Positions 53,401 to 64,000 of a stretch of DNA of 64,000 nucleotides are shown in pieces. Position 1 is the first letter of the stretch; the number at the start of each line of letters is the position of its first letter. This DNA is from Camarhynchus parvulus (Eukaryota; Chordata; Aves; Passeriformes; Thraupidae), in NCBI RefSeq assembly GCF_901933205.1, contig NC_044576.1, forward strand, positions 12,929,024-12,993,023. Reading direction: 5' to 3'. The notes under the pieces were generated by a model, which was not told the origin of the DNA, searched no databases, and was given only the letters and a program-made list of their open reading frames with translations. The position numbers and the translations under genes are program-made.

Positions 53401-56400
53401 TTCTGTGCATCTGATAATGCGAGAATTTTCTTCTCAGTAGGCAGATCACAGATTTTCTGTCTAATGTGGATTTGAAGAGTTTTAAATGCTCCTTCCTTTA
53501 CTGACTTTATTCTTGACTCTTAGTAATGAATTGACACTTGAAGTTCTCAGACCTCGTATTTAAACATGATGCACTGCTGAGGAGGTGAAGACTATTTTTT
53601 AGATTGGGGTGAAATAAGGGATGCTGAAACATGGTGCATGGATCTATACAACAATTGTGTTTGCAAAAAGAAAAACACCATAATCTTTAATTTCTGTGGA
53701 ATTTTATGAATAAGTTCTTAATCCTACAGCTGGTCTGAAATACTCTGTTTATTGTTTGTACAATATAAATTTGCTCAATATGCAAGGAATCATTCTGTAC
53801 ATTGAGTAAAATGCTATTGCTTCACCAGGACAAGCATAAATATTTTTTGAATATTTGTCATCTATCTGGTCAGAAAATAGAATTAATGTTTTTTGCACCT
53901 GGATCATAACCACATACAGGATTTTGTGGTGTATCATTTTCATAACTGGTTTCTCATAACTAATTTATCGGCATGTATCTGCTCATATCCATTCTTTAAC
54001 TATTTTCTTTGTGCAACTCAAAGGCTAAAGTTCCTCACTAATGTATCCTCACTGAAGAGGATGCATTATATCATACCAGTTGATTAGAAGTGAAATACCT
54101 GACTCCTTGTCAAGCCCTATTTCATAGCATGCTCATTGTTTCTTTGGCAGTTATGGCCTGTGCCTTGTGACTCACGGGAGCAAAGACAGGCAGAATTGCA
54201 AGGCTTTTTTTAAATCAACCTCCTGCAGCATGAGTCAGGCTTTAGATCTGGCCTTTGCCCTTCCTTTGCCTTTGTTCTTATCATTTGTTCTGCCCTATGG
54301 TTACAGCCTCTCAAAATAGCATATTCCTGATTTTAGTGCAATTTGTTCCTGATGAATGCCAGGGAAAATTATATAAGATGCTAACTTGTGATTTTTCAGG
54401 AAGGGAAACCTCTTTATATTGAGTTGTAATGGTCACTTTAGAAAGCAACCCCCAAATTTCCAACCTCCTGTGCAACCTTCTTTGCAAGGTTAGCTTGCTG
54501 GGGTTTAACCTTTTATTTTAAGGGTAATTTTGCCTTTAGTAGCACCATCAGTAAAGTGAACAATTAATATTTTTCTCCCCAAATCAAAGAATTAAAAAAG
54601 GCATATTTTCCATCTATTTTGAATATGGAATCACAGTATCTGGAAAGGATTACACAAATGTAATATTAAAAAAATAGAAAAATGAGAGCTGAATAAATTA
54701 GTTATTTTTTAACTCTCTTTTACCCACTAGGTCAATATGAATACTGGTTATTCTTCCCCTCATGGTTTCAATCTTTTGTTAAAAATGGCACCAACTTTGG
54801 TTACTTTGGTGGGGTAATACTTCTCTTGTAGTATAAAATGTTTGCAAGTTAATGCTCCCTGGTTTTATGTAAAGATCTGCTCTTCATTTACTACTGGCTA
54901 TATCTGTGCTTTGTTTGTGGAATATGACACAGTTGTTGCCAGAAGTGGTGTAAAGCAGGAAAGTGAATGTTTACATATTGAGTAACTGGTTTTATTCTTG
55001 CTAATGCCAAGCTTTCTGAAAATGGTTTAATAGCTTAAGACTTTGAGACTAGGAGGTAAAAAATAAATAATGCAACTACATGCATTTTCTCAGGAACTCA
55101 AGGTTGGGTTGTAACTTTACCTTCTAAATAATTTAGTGAGATTAATGAGTGGTAAATTCTTGGCAGAATGAGCATTATTCTGGTTTTGTCATAATCCACA
55201 GATGTTGCTACAAAGCTATACTAAAAGGTGGTTGATGACCAACCTGTAGAGCTTTTAAATTCAGATGTAGCAGGTTTTTTTTCCTATGAACAATACTTTC
55301 ACCATTTTTGAAATAGCAGCAAGGAAAATTTTATGAGCCATTTTGTGTACAGCAAATGGCTTTTACATTGTCGTTTCAGAAGTAGCACATTGTCGTTTCA
55401 GAAGTAGCAATTTAAAAAAGAGGGAAGGTAGCATGTGGAAATTCTGTGTTCACTTATTGTAAATTAAATTAAAAATGAATTTCCAAGGAGAGAATAGTCA
55501 CAGGATATAACACAGTTATTTTTCTCTGCATCAGGTTTCTCCTTGGCAGGTTTCCTTGTGTTTTGTGGCTTTTGCAGGTGAAGTTTTTGAGCACAACTAT
55601 AAGCAAATAGCATCCCACAAAAGCACAGCAAATCAGTCACCCATGTCTAACCTGTGGTTTAAAGGACAATAATTTGGTACCCACTTCTGCCCACTACAGT
55701 TGTTTTCCAAGGCAGGATCTAATCTTTCCTTGCTCTCCTTCAAGATGATATTGCAAGTACCTAGTCCCTGCATAGCCAAAGGTAAAGTGGAGCTTAGCTG
55801 CTGACAAGTCTTGCTTTCTTCTTCTGCATATTTAAGCTTGATAGCTTCACATTTGGATGGACTTTGAAAGCAAGTTGTCATTTAATCATAGCAGTACTTC
55901 CATAATTACATAAATCTGTTTTTGTGACAAGTTCAAGAAGGGTCATGGAATGATGTCCTTCCAGGGTATGCTTCTGTAGAAAATATGAAAAACTTAACTT
56001 GTAAGTAGCTTGGATTCATTGAAGGCAAAATAGGTTGTTAAAAGTTTGGATTAAATACTTCAGATCGGCCTGCAGACATTTCAGGTACCGCTGATAACAC
56101 AGGGCTTAGGAGTTTTAGGTCTACCTCAGACCAGGGGGCCAAGGACCATGTCCTTCATAGGAGTAGGAAGCAGTGATAGTCTACTGATGACACCACCTTC
56201 GTGTGCTTAATTGGACTCCAGACTTTCAGTCAGATGTTCATCTAAGCTAGAATACTTAAAAGGTAATACTTTTTCTGGATACCTGAAAAAAAAATTAATC
56301 TACAGAGAACAATTTTCTGCAATCTAACTTTACATCTAATATAAAAAAATTGACCAAGTAATAGATTGATATTATAGATGGTAACAAACTCTTAATGTCA

Positions 56401-57237
56401 CTGAAAACAAGAAACTGTCTTGGGTAATCGAGTTGTAGAACAAAATACTGAAAAAATAGTAATTTGGAAAGCAGAAATGTCTGCACAGGAAAGTAATACC
56501 AGTAGCTTTGTGTGGCTGGCTGTGATGTTAAGAATGCTTCTCAGCACAATATGCCATCATGCTGCTGCTGCTTAAATTTCTATACATTTTTTTAAACTTG
56601 TCGAGCCGGTTTATTTTAGATTTAATCCTAGTTTGTGTCATTTAATTTATGTTTTCAAATTTTGATGTACACAACAGATTAAGCAGTGCACTGACCAAAA
56701 AGAAATTAATAAAAGTCTGGCTATGCCAGGAAGCTGAAGAGTTTAAAGAATACTGTCCAATTGTTAAAACCAAAATAATAGGTTATATAAAATAAACAGC
56801 TTGGCTCTTGCTATTTATTACTTAGGTCCTGTTTTCCTTTAGAGACATTCCAGGCTTTCAAGGTAAATGGTTTCTACACCCGAACATTTGCTGTGCTAAC
56901 TATAAAGTACACTAATGATAGGTTTAAAATTAGATAATAACAAGATTATAATACTAGTCAAGAGGAAATACAGAAAGAAAGGAAAACAGTGGGCCTTCTA
57001 TGGTAAAAAGTTAAATAGGACGTGCATTCAGTTTGAGCTGTACAAGATGTGATTAGTAACACAGATAAGTACCACCCCACTCAAATCTTTTCAGTTGCAG
57101 AGGAGTGATTCAAGTGCTCAGAGATAAATCTTGGATGTTTGTCACATGCAGACATAAACCCCGTCCCTATGGACTCAGTGAAACCTGACTGTTGTGACCA
57201 GTGGGAACATAACCAGGTTGTTTGGAAGAACTTAGTG
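50477..57237. other. 3' intron segment, no recognised element
   Basis: AT-rich intron. Less AT-rich patches at about 52010-52210 and 54140-54370 look unique rather than repetitive and could hold regulatory DNA, but nothing specific supports that. The tandem duplication at 55365-55408 is listed separately. Confidence 0.5.
55365..55408. repeat. Perfect tandem duplication, 22 bp x 2
   Basis: Two identical adjacent copies of a 22-bp unit beginning ACATTGTCGTTTCAGAAGTA. The lack of divergence, and retention of a CpG in both copies, suggests a recent event. Confidence 0.95.
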
Positions 57238-57756
57238 TTAAAGGTTACAATGCAAAGGACTCACAGAAGTAGCTTGCTTCACTATCTGCATGTTACTTAT
57301 AATTTGAAATTTCTGTGTACTACAATCCCCTTTATATTTGGCAGTCCACCCCTTAATAACATTTCCAAAATGCTTTGAAATCCTCTGTATTTCATGTAAG
57401 CGCATGGTGCAGCCTATTTTTGTGTCTGCTTTGCACTGCACTCCAGATGGCATTGCTATATTTGTGGGTCTTCTGAGGCAAAAACAAGGGGGAAAAAAGG
57501 AAAAGAAACAAGAAATGATGAGCATATTCCTCAAAACGAAGATAGCTTTACACAATGAAGTTTGTGTATTATGCTCAAAGCAGGAAAAATCATGAAGAAA
57601 ATCTATCATACGTAATGGAAGATGATGTTTACTTTTAATTTGTAGAGCTTTATTCATTGAATGAGGTGGTAGTTGACTGAACAAAACTCCAGTTTTGTGA
57701 ATATTCATAGAGCAAGTCTGCTTGACAGAGCTATGGACTCTATTCTTCGTGCTCAT
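57238..57756 (-). other. Unexplained 172-codon open frame
   Basis: After the CR1 RT remnant this is the longest open frame in the window, in a region with no repeat I recognise. The translation has many Cys, His and Phe residues and a hydrophobic middle (about residues 75-95, IISCFFSFFPPCFCL). I see no known domain. There is no splice or promoter context and it lies antisense in a KCNMA1 intron. The opposite strand is also open for 85 codons at 57338-57595. Chance openness is the simplest reading; an old inserted element is another. Confidence 0.2.
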
Positions 57757-58473
57757 GCTTGATGGCTAAATCGTTTTGTTTTGAATTATTTTTCCTTCAG
57801 TAAGATAGTTGTCATTAACTGGGGTTGGAGGGAGGGTTGTTGTGTTTATTTGTTGGAGGTTTTTTAATTTCATCTGGGATAAATCCTGTAAGAGTTTGCT
57901 GATTGTGTGCCCTCTGCCTTCTGCATACTAACTTTAACTGGAAAACAAACACGTGAACTTGCCAAAGAAACTAATACACAGTAAACAATTCCCTTTATGT
58001 ACATATATTATAAGAACTATATTCTTTGCTAGAGTACTTGTTCATTCCAAGTGAACAGCATCATGTTTGTGGGTTTAGAATCAATGGGTGTGGTTCTTTG
58101 ATGTATCTGAAAGAAGCTTATGTGGTAATATCCGGATAGAAGATGGCTTTTAAGCTCTAATACATCTCGGATCAGAGGAGCATCTGCACTGCCTGCTTGC
58201 TTCTGTGATTTGTTTTGCCTATCCAGTTTGTGATAGCCTGTTTTGTCAAGCTGAGTTTTGTATTTGAATTCATTCTGTTTGTTTCAAGCTAACGGAAATG
58301 AACTAGATTATACTGCATTATCTTTTGATAACAACTGGTAAAGGGGTACTTTATCTTGTGTCCAGTTAAACAAATCTGCTCCCAAAGAGAAGTTCTGTTA
58401 AAGAAAGGACTCTGAGCTGTCTCTCCGTGTTGACACTGAATTAGCAAAAGGAAGGGTAAATCTATGACCATTT

Positions 58474-58779
58474 TTGCTGTTAGTGAGTGCTGTGACTGAG
58501 GACTGCATCACAGCACTTCCTTGCAGTGCTTCTGGAGCTGAAGATACAGTCATGATTCCCAGCAAGATTTTAGTCTACCACAACCCTTCTGGGGGCACAC
58601 GTACAGAAACATACAAAAGTACTAGAAGGCGTAAAAAATCTCATGGAGAATTGTTCAAAAATGGATATCGTGTCAAACCTGGACATAATATCCCCGAAAA
58701 GGAAGAGCAGCGCACTTTGCGAAACTCCTTGGTGTCTTGTTACAGGGTCGGCTCGTACTGGGGTAAGATCCACCTCTGA
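58474..58779 (+). other. CpG-dense 101-codon open frame with a donor-like end
   Basis: The + frame is open from 58474 to 58779, and its second half (about 58595-58765) is rich in Lys and Arg. This half carries about eight CpGs in roughly 200 bp, far denser than the flanks. GGTAAG lies at 58762-58767, so a cryptic or alternative exon could end there. The minus strand is open over the same part (58570-58773). I recognise no protein family and it does not match BK channel sequence I know. It could be a younger inserted element, a cryptic exon or chance. Confidence 0.25.
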
Positions 58780-59820
58780 ACTTTTTCTTCAGAACTGTTA
58801 TGCTGTCTCTGGTGCTAATATTACTGTATCTTCTAAAAATGATATTCTGTTTAATTTTTCAACTTTTAAAAAAAAGCTGCAGTGTTTCATTTGCTTTGTA
58901 GGAGGAATTTTTTCTCAAACTTATGCAATGTAATTCTCTCTCCCCAGCAAAGGGGTTCATTGTTCACCTAGAATCAAATAATCCAGACTTTATTGAAGGA
59001 TGGAATGTAATATCCTGCAGTGTTAGTGTTATCAAGAAATTTTGTTAGAAGCTGCTGTCATTTAAAAGGTGTAATAGCAAGTTGAAGGAATGTACAGCAG
59101 AAAGGTTTATTCTAAACTGGATTGTAGTTTTACTATTCTGGTCATAAGAGCATTGATTTTTTTCATGCTGAAGGCTATTTCCCCCACTTGTACTGTTGCA
59201 TAATAGAGGTGAGGAAATGTATAAAAATATTTTGTCTGGGTTGGTTCCAAGGAATGACACATCCTTTTCCTCCCATTCTATTTCTTCTTTTCTTTTTAGT
59301 TTGAGCTTTCATTTTCAAGTCTATCTACAGGGAGTAAGATCTCAGAAAATTCTGCTGCACTCTGTGAAGATGTTCAAAATGGGATAATTTTGCATCCTAA
59401 AAATTATCCCTCCATCCTGTATCTCAAAAAAGGTTCCTAAATACGGATTCTGGGGCTTTTTTCTGACTTTAGTAAACCATGTGGTCTTAATGAAATCTAG
59501 GGTGGAAGTAGCCATTGATAGCTTTGATGAAGATCCTGTTCTGATAAATGGGTGAATGGTTTGTCAGGAATAGAAGTGGCAAACAGAATCTCTGTCTATT
59601 GAACCCTTACACCAATATTTTGGACATACTATTGTCTCTTAGAAAAAAAATAAGCAGCCTAAGGCAGTAAGATGGGGATTACATATATCATTGGTGAGAA
59701 ACAGTGTAATGCTTGGTGCTGTTCTTGTTGATTGACCTCTCATGTCTAACGAAGAAATATCCCAATTCCTGTTTCTATTTATTAGAATCTCATTTAAATC
59801 ATATAAGTTTTTTTTGGTGT

Positions 59821-59839
59821 GGGGGGGGATGGGTTGGGG
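59821..59839 (+). other. G-quadruplex-type tract
   Basis: GGGGGGGGATGGGTTGGGG offers four runs of at least three G separated by loops of 1-2 nt, on the sense strand of KCNMA1. It follows a run of T. Confidence 0.7.
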
Positions 59840-61279
59840 TTTGCAATCCTGGTTGCTTCTGTATATTAATCCAGTGGAAAGCATCAGTTCAGCAGAGAGT
59901 GTGCAAAACTGTCTGACAGACAGGAAAATACCCTATTTCATTTAAAGTCAAATAAAGCTCTAAATAATACTGTTTACTTTGCTGTAAACTTTATAGATAA
60001 AATAATTTTCTACTGTAATTTTGGTGCTACTGGCTCATAGTTTATTGGCCATGTCAGGATCACGATTCTGTTCTGAAGAATCCATCCATTTTGCTGGGTC
60101 CTTAGTAAAGAGTCAGAAAAAAAGTACTCCTGCTATATTCTAGATGTAGCCTGGTAGTTGAGCATGGCATATCCTTCCTATTGAACAAATAATTTATTTC
60201 TTTAAAACTGATTTCAGGGGTTTTTGGCAATATGCAGCCTCTCCTAGTGACCCTTTTAAACAGATTTTGGTTGAACACCACGATATGAAATAATATTATG
60301 CATATATTTTATTTCAGTGTATTTTGAGTGTATTTTCACTGCATTTTGAGTGTATTTTCAGTGCATTTTGAAAACGGTATGTTTGCTGTGCAGGCAACAC
60401 AGTTGCTAAACAAATATTTTTGCAGTAAGAAAAGAATCCTGTGGAAGAGTTGAAGGTTTATTTGAATCATCATGCCTACAACTCAGATTATTGTACTAGA
60501 GGCAAAAACTATTGACTGAAACACTTAGTCTCATATCGTTTAAGGAGTCTGTTCACATTGTTTGTAATCATAAAAGTTTTTTCTGGTCTTTATATCTGAA
60601 TATCTTGGCTTTGTTCTAGATATTGCAGCTGAAATGAACTCCAAATCCTAAGCATATTTTAGTCATCCATTTAAAAGCAGAAGACTGAGAACCTCAAGAG
60701 GTCCTTTTATTTTATCTGTGTATTTTTTCTCTTATTAGAGAGATTTTCAAGATAAATTAAATATTTTGGTACTTTTTTTTGTATAATTTGTAGTATAGCA
60801 GATTATATCCTATTCTAATTAGATCCCATAATAAAATTCAAATGTAAAACTCTTTGCCAAGAAAAAGTTAAGTTACCTGATGAGGACAAAGTAGCAAGCA
60901 CTTCCTTGGCATTCTGTTTAGCAGTTTACAATTAACTTTAACAGACAGGGTTATGAAATGTGCAAAAATTAGAATGGAGTTCCCTGTAATTCATAATACA
61001 CTTACCATTTCTCAACTCTTGGTTGTATCATTTAAGTGTAAAACAGTTTTGTAGGGATTTCATAAGAAAAGAAATTCTTCTTCTCCACTTGTACGAAACA
61101 CATTCCCAAATTTTGATAAGGAAAGAGAGCTGTATACATTTGTATATGTAGCTGAAACAGCTTTGAGAAAGGGGAAATTTTTGTTAGTGTTCCTGTGAGT
61201 GAATTTTGCTTTCTATTTTTGATGCATAAACAAATATCAACTGTTTCTGTTCTCAGTAAGGGGGTAGACCTGAAAGAGG
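59840..61279. other. 3' intron segment, mostly featureless
   Basis: AT-rich intron whose only recognisable item is the degenerate 22-bp tandem repeat at 60311-60370. Confidence 0.55.
60311..60370. repeat. Degenerate tandem repeat, about 22 bp x 2.7
   Basis: Successive units built on ATTTTGAGTGTATTTTCA / GTGCATTTTGAGTGTATTTTC, with small changes such as CAGTG to CACTG. Confidence 0.8.
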
Positions 61280-62124
61280 TGACATGGTCCCAGTTGTGAG
61301 ACAGTGGGTTTGAGTGCACCCTCAGCAGTGTGCAGAAAACACCAAGCTGAGTGGTGCAGTTGGGGTGCCTGAGGGGACGGGATGCCATCCAGGACCTGGA
61401 CAAGTTGAGAAGTGGGTCTGTGGGAACTTGCTCAGGCTCAGCAAGGCCAAGTACAGGGTCCTGCACCTGGCTTGGGGCCATCCCCAGTGTCAACACAGGC
61501 TGGGTGAGGAAGGGGTTGAGAGCAGCCCCTGCAGAGGATTGGGGGTGCTTATAGATGAGGAGCTGGACATGAGCCAGCAATGGGAATTTGCAGCCCAGAA
61601 AGCCAATTGTGTGCTGGGCTGCATCCAAAGCAGCATGGGCAGCAGGGCAAGGGGGGAAATTATACCCTGTTCTCCATTCTTGTGATCCCCACCTGCAGCT
61701 CTGCGTCCAGCTCTGGGGCCCTCAGCACAAAAAAGGGGATGCAAGACCTCTCCGTGAGGAAAGGCTGAGAGCTGGAATTGTTTGGCCTGGAGGAAAGAGG
61801 GATTTGGGGAGAGCTTATTGTGGCCTTTCGGTGCCTGAAGGGAGCAGACTTTTTAACAGAACCTACTGCAATAGAAAAAGGGATAATGGTTTCAGTATAA
61901 CAGAGGGCTGTTTAGAATACAGATAAGGAATTTTTTTACCATGAGCATGGTGAAACAGTGGAATAAGTTGCCCAGAGAGGTGGTAGATGCCCCAGCCTTG
62001 GAAACATTCAAGGTCAAACCAGACAGGGCTCTAAGAAACCTGATCTAGGTCCTCATTGCAGGGATGGTTGGGCAAGATGACCTTGAAAATTTGTCCCTAC
62101 CCGAACTACTGTATTATTCTGTGA
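61280..62124 (+). mobile_element. CR1 LINE, 3' portion with RT C-terminus, sense
   Basis: A sense-oriented, 5' truncated CR1. It begins inside the RT coding region (TGAGTGCACCCTCAGCAG, ACACCAAGCTGAGTGG). The frame at 61314-61685 contains C-terminal words such as VLHLAWG, LGVLIDEELDMSQQ and AAQKANCVLGCI. After 61680 the match jumps frame (VQLWGPQHKKGD, then EERLRAG) and shows internal deletions. The 3' UTR follows with TTGCCCAGAGAGGTGGTAGA and GGAAACATTCAAGGTCAAAC, ending in ATTATTCTGTGAA at about 62124. Multiple stops and frameshifts make it inactive. The antisense open frame of 198 codons at 61032-61628 overlaps the element and is a by-product. Confidence 0.93.
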
Positions 62125-64000
62125 AAATCGCGTAAAATGAAATATATATAGGAATCTAATAGGAGATCTTTTCGTGCCTAGGAAATTTCAGGATACTGGA
62201 AAGAATTAATTTACCATGTAATAATTCCTTTGGCTTTTATAGTTGAAAGCCAGCCCTATTTTGTAGTTAAAATGTCCAAGCTAACACTCTAGTGTTTTGT
62301 TTTTGTTTTCCTAATTCTATCCTCTCTCTGAAGGAAATTTTTAAAAATTTTGTGGGCTGCAGCAAATGCAGGACTTGACTGATAAGCATTTTCTTTTTCC
62401 ACAAAAACACATTGAACCCATAGTATTTTTGGTCTATCGTTTGATGACTCGACTATTAAAATACAACTTAATCCTTATAAGGATTTGGAGATAGAGATTT
62501 TATTGCTAACTTAGATGTTTCTCAGGTTTCTTTTTGAAACATAGCAGTGGTTAACTTGGTCTTACCATTAGCTTCAGATGCAGTGATAAACATTTTAGAG
62601 GCAGGGTGTTTTTCACTCCAGCCATTTTTCATAAAAGTTTATAGGGAGCAGAGTGAGGAAAGCAGCTGGATGAAAAAGAGCTGGAAGGTTTACGATAGCT
62701 ACTAAGGATCCTCTCCTTCCCTTTCTAACCACATTCCTTTGGATAGGAGTAACAGCTGTGAGAACTCCTGGAAGTGGAGGAGAGGGATGTGTCTTTCACA
62801 GTTTCAGCAATGTGATCCAAAGTTTTCATTCTCTAATTGCAAATGGATCTGACATTTAGCATTATTAAGCTTCATTTTATTGCTTTTCATTTAGGTGCCT
62901 GAATCCATTTAGCAAGTTGTGATTAATTTTCAGAGTTACCCACAGTCAGTAATTAAAAAGAAACTTTATATCCATATAATAGACAGGAATGTACTTTAAC
63001 ACTACTTAGGAGTCTTAACAAGGCAAAATATAAGATCAAATATTTTATTTAACAACTTTCCAATAATACTGCAGGAAAAACTTCTTGATTTAAACACATC
63101 ATTCCAGGTGCACTTTTGAGGGGAACCTCTTATTCCAGTGAGATGATGAAAGTTGTGACCAGGTTTATATGTTTGCCAGGATCAGTATTTCCTTAAGTTT
63201 CTAGAAATAAAAAGTGGTTTCCTGCGCTGGAGTTGGGTAAAATAGATGTCAATAAAGAGAATCTGAGAAGAAGCTGCTCTGGATCTTCCTGTAACAGTTG
63301 CAATATCACATTACACAACTTTTATGTAACTCCTGGCTGTACTCTCTGATAAAAATTATCCCTCATGCTTTACTTTAATTTTATAAGCTGTGCATCTGTA
63401 CAGTACAGAGTGTACTTTAATTCATATGCCAAAGATCTGCAGCCAAATCATTTACTATCAACATAAGACTATTTTAATAATTTAAGCCCTTAATCTTCTC
63501 GATTAGTTCCTCTTGCCCACACACTCTTTGTCTTAACTGACTTTTTAGTTGTCTGGGAATTGCTATGCACGCAATCTGATTTCAACATAAAAATGCTATT
63601 TATTTGTAAAAATGCTTTTTAAAAAATAGTGATATGTCATGTATTCCTATAGTTATAGACTGATGGAAAGAATTGTAGTAAATTTGCCATTTTTAAGAGA
63701 AAAAAGTGTGATTTCTCTGTGTTCCTGCATGAGGCTTTTGAAACCAGAGTGGAGATAGGGTGCATTATTACTATGAAAGATTTTACGTCATTAAGGTTTA
63801 CCAAATTTAATCAGGCATATACAGTCTACTTTGTCCAGGTTATCAGATCTCTTGCCCATGATCTGTTATTTTTCACTAAGCAACGTGGGAGCTTGGAGGA
63901 CTGAGTGTTTCAGACCTGGCTGTGTCTTTGACAGCCTGAAAGAGAAGGACATGTGCACTGCAGCTGCCAACAGAAACCTCAGTGAGGTTTTTCCCCCTCA
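62125..64000. other. 3' intron segment to window end
   Basis: AT-rich intron with no repeat family, RNA gene or coding exon that I can recognise. The KCNMA1 S4 exon was specifically looked for and not found. Confidence 0.6.

Noticed and set aside
61032..61628. A 198-codon antisense frame as a gene
   Set aside because: Most of it is the reverse strand of the CR1 RT region. The remainder is AT-rich intron without homology.

Overview
The window looks like a piece of a bird genome, most likely a passerine. It is AT-rich, intron-like vertebrate DNA with no compact gene array. Its recognisable repeats are avian: three fragments of the CR1 LINE, and one tRNA-Ile-derived SINE with a CR1-type 3' tail that resembles TguSINE1, a family described from zebra finch. 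The host gene is KCNMA1 (Slo1/BK channel, KCa1.1), read on the + strand.

Only two host coding exons are visible, at 39815-39908 (94 bp) and 40810-40921 (112 bp), separated by a 901-bp intron. They join in frame and encode the end of the S1-S2 linker, S2, the S2-S3 loop and S3 of the voltage-sensor domain. Every charged or metal-binding position I could check is intact (D153, R167, N172, D186 in the usual human Slo1 numbering). The S1 exon upstream and the S4 exon downstream were not found by eye, so the window would begin and end inside two long introns: at least 39.8 kb on the 5' side and at least 23.1 kb on the 3' side.

Layout: 1-39814 is 5' intron. It carries a CR1 fragment (about 4068-4548, minus), a block with conserved-enhancer character (about 13.0-13.9 kb), a GC- and CpG-rich island (about 15.40-15.74 kb), a long inverted repeat (21484-21662 with 21970-22144, roughly 94 percent identical arms), a T-rich minisatellite (22.61 kb) and a 2.2-kb CR1 copy with decayed endonuclease/reverse-transcriptase segments (34891-about 37090, minus). 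The two exons follow. Then 40922-64000 is 3' intron, with the tRNA-derived SINE (about 50174-50302, plus), several short tandem duplications, two unexplained open frames (57.2-57.8 and 58.5-58.8 kb), a G-quadruplex-type tract (59.82 kb) and a CR1 3' portion (about 61280-62124, plus).

I see no second protein-coding gene, no functional tRNA or rRNA gene, no CRISPR array and nothing prokaryotic. The feature least explained by known families is the long inverted repeat at 21.5-22.1 kb. In KCNMA1 pre-mRNA it would fold into a near-perfect duplex of about 175 bp. All comparisons to known families are from memory and by eye; no alignment or database search was run.
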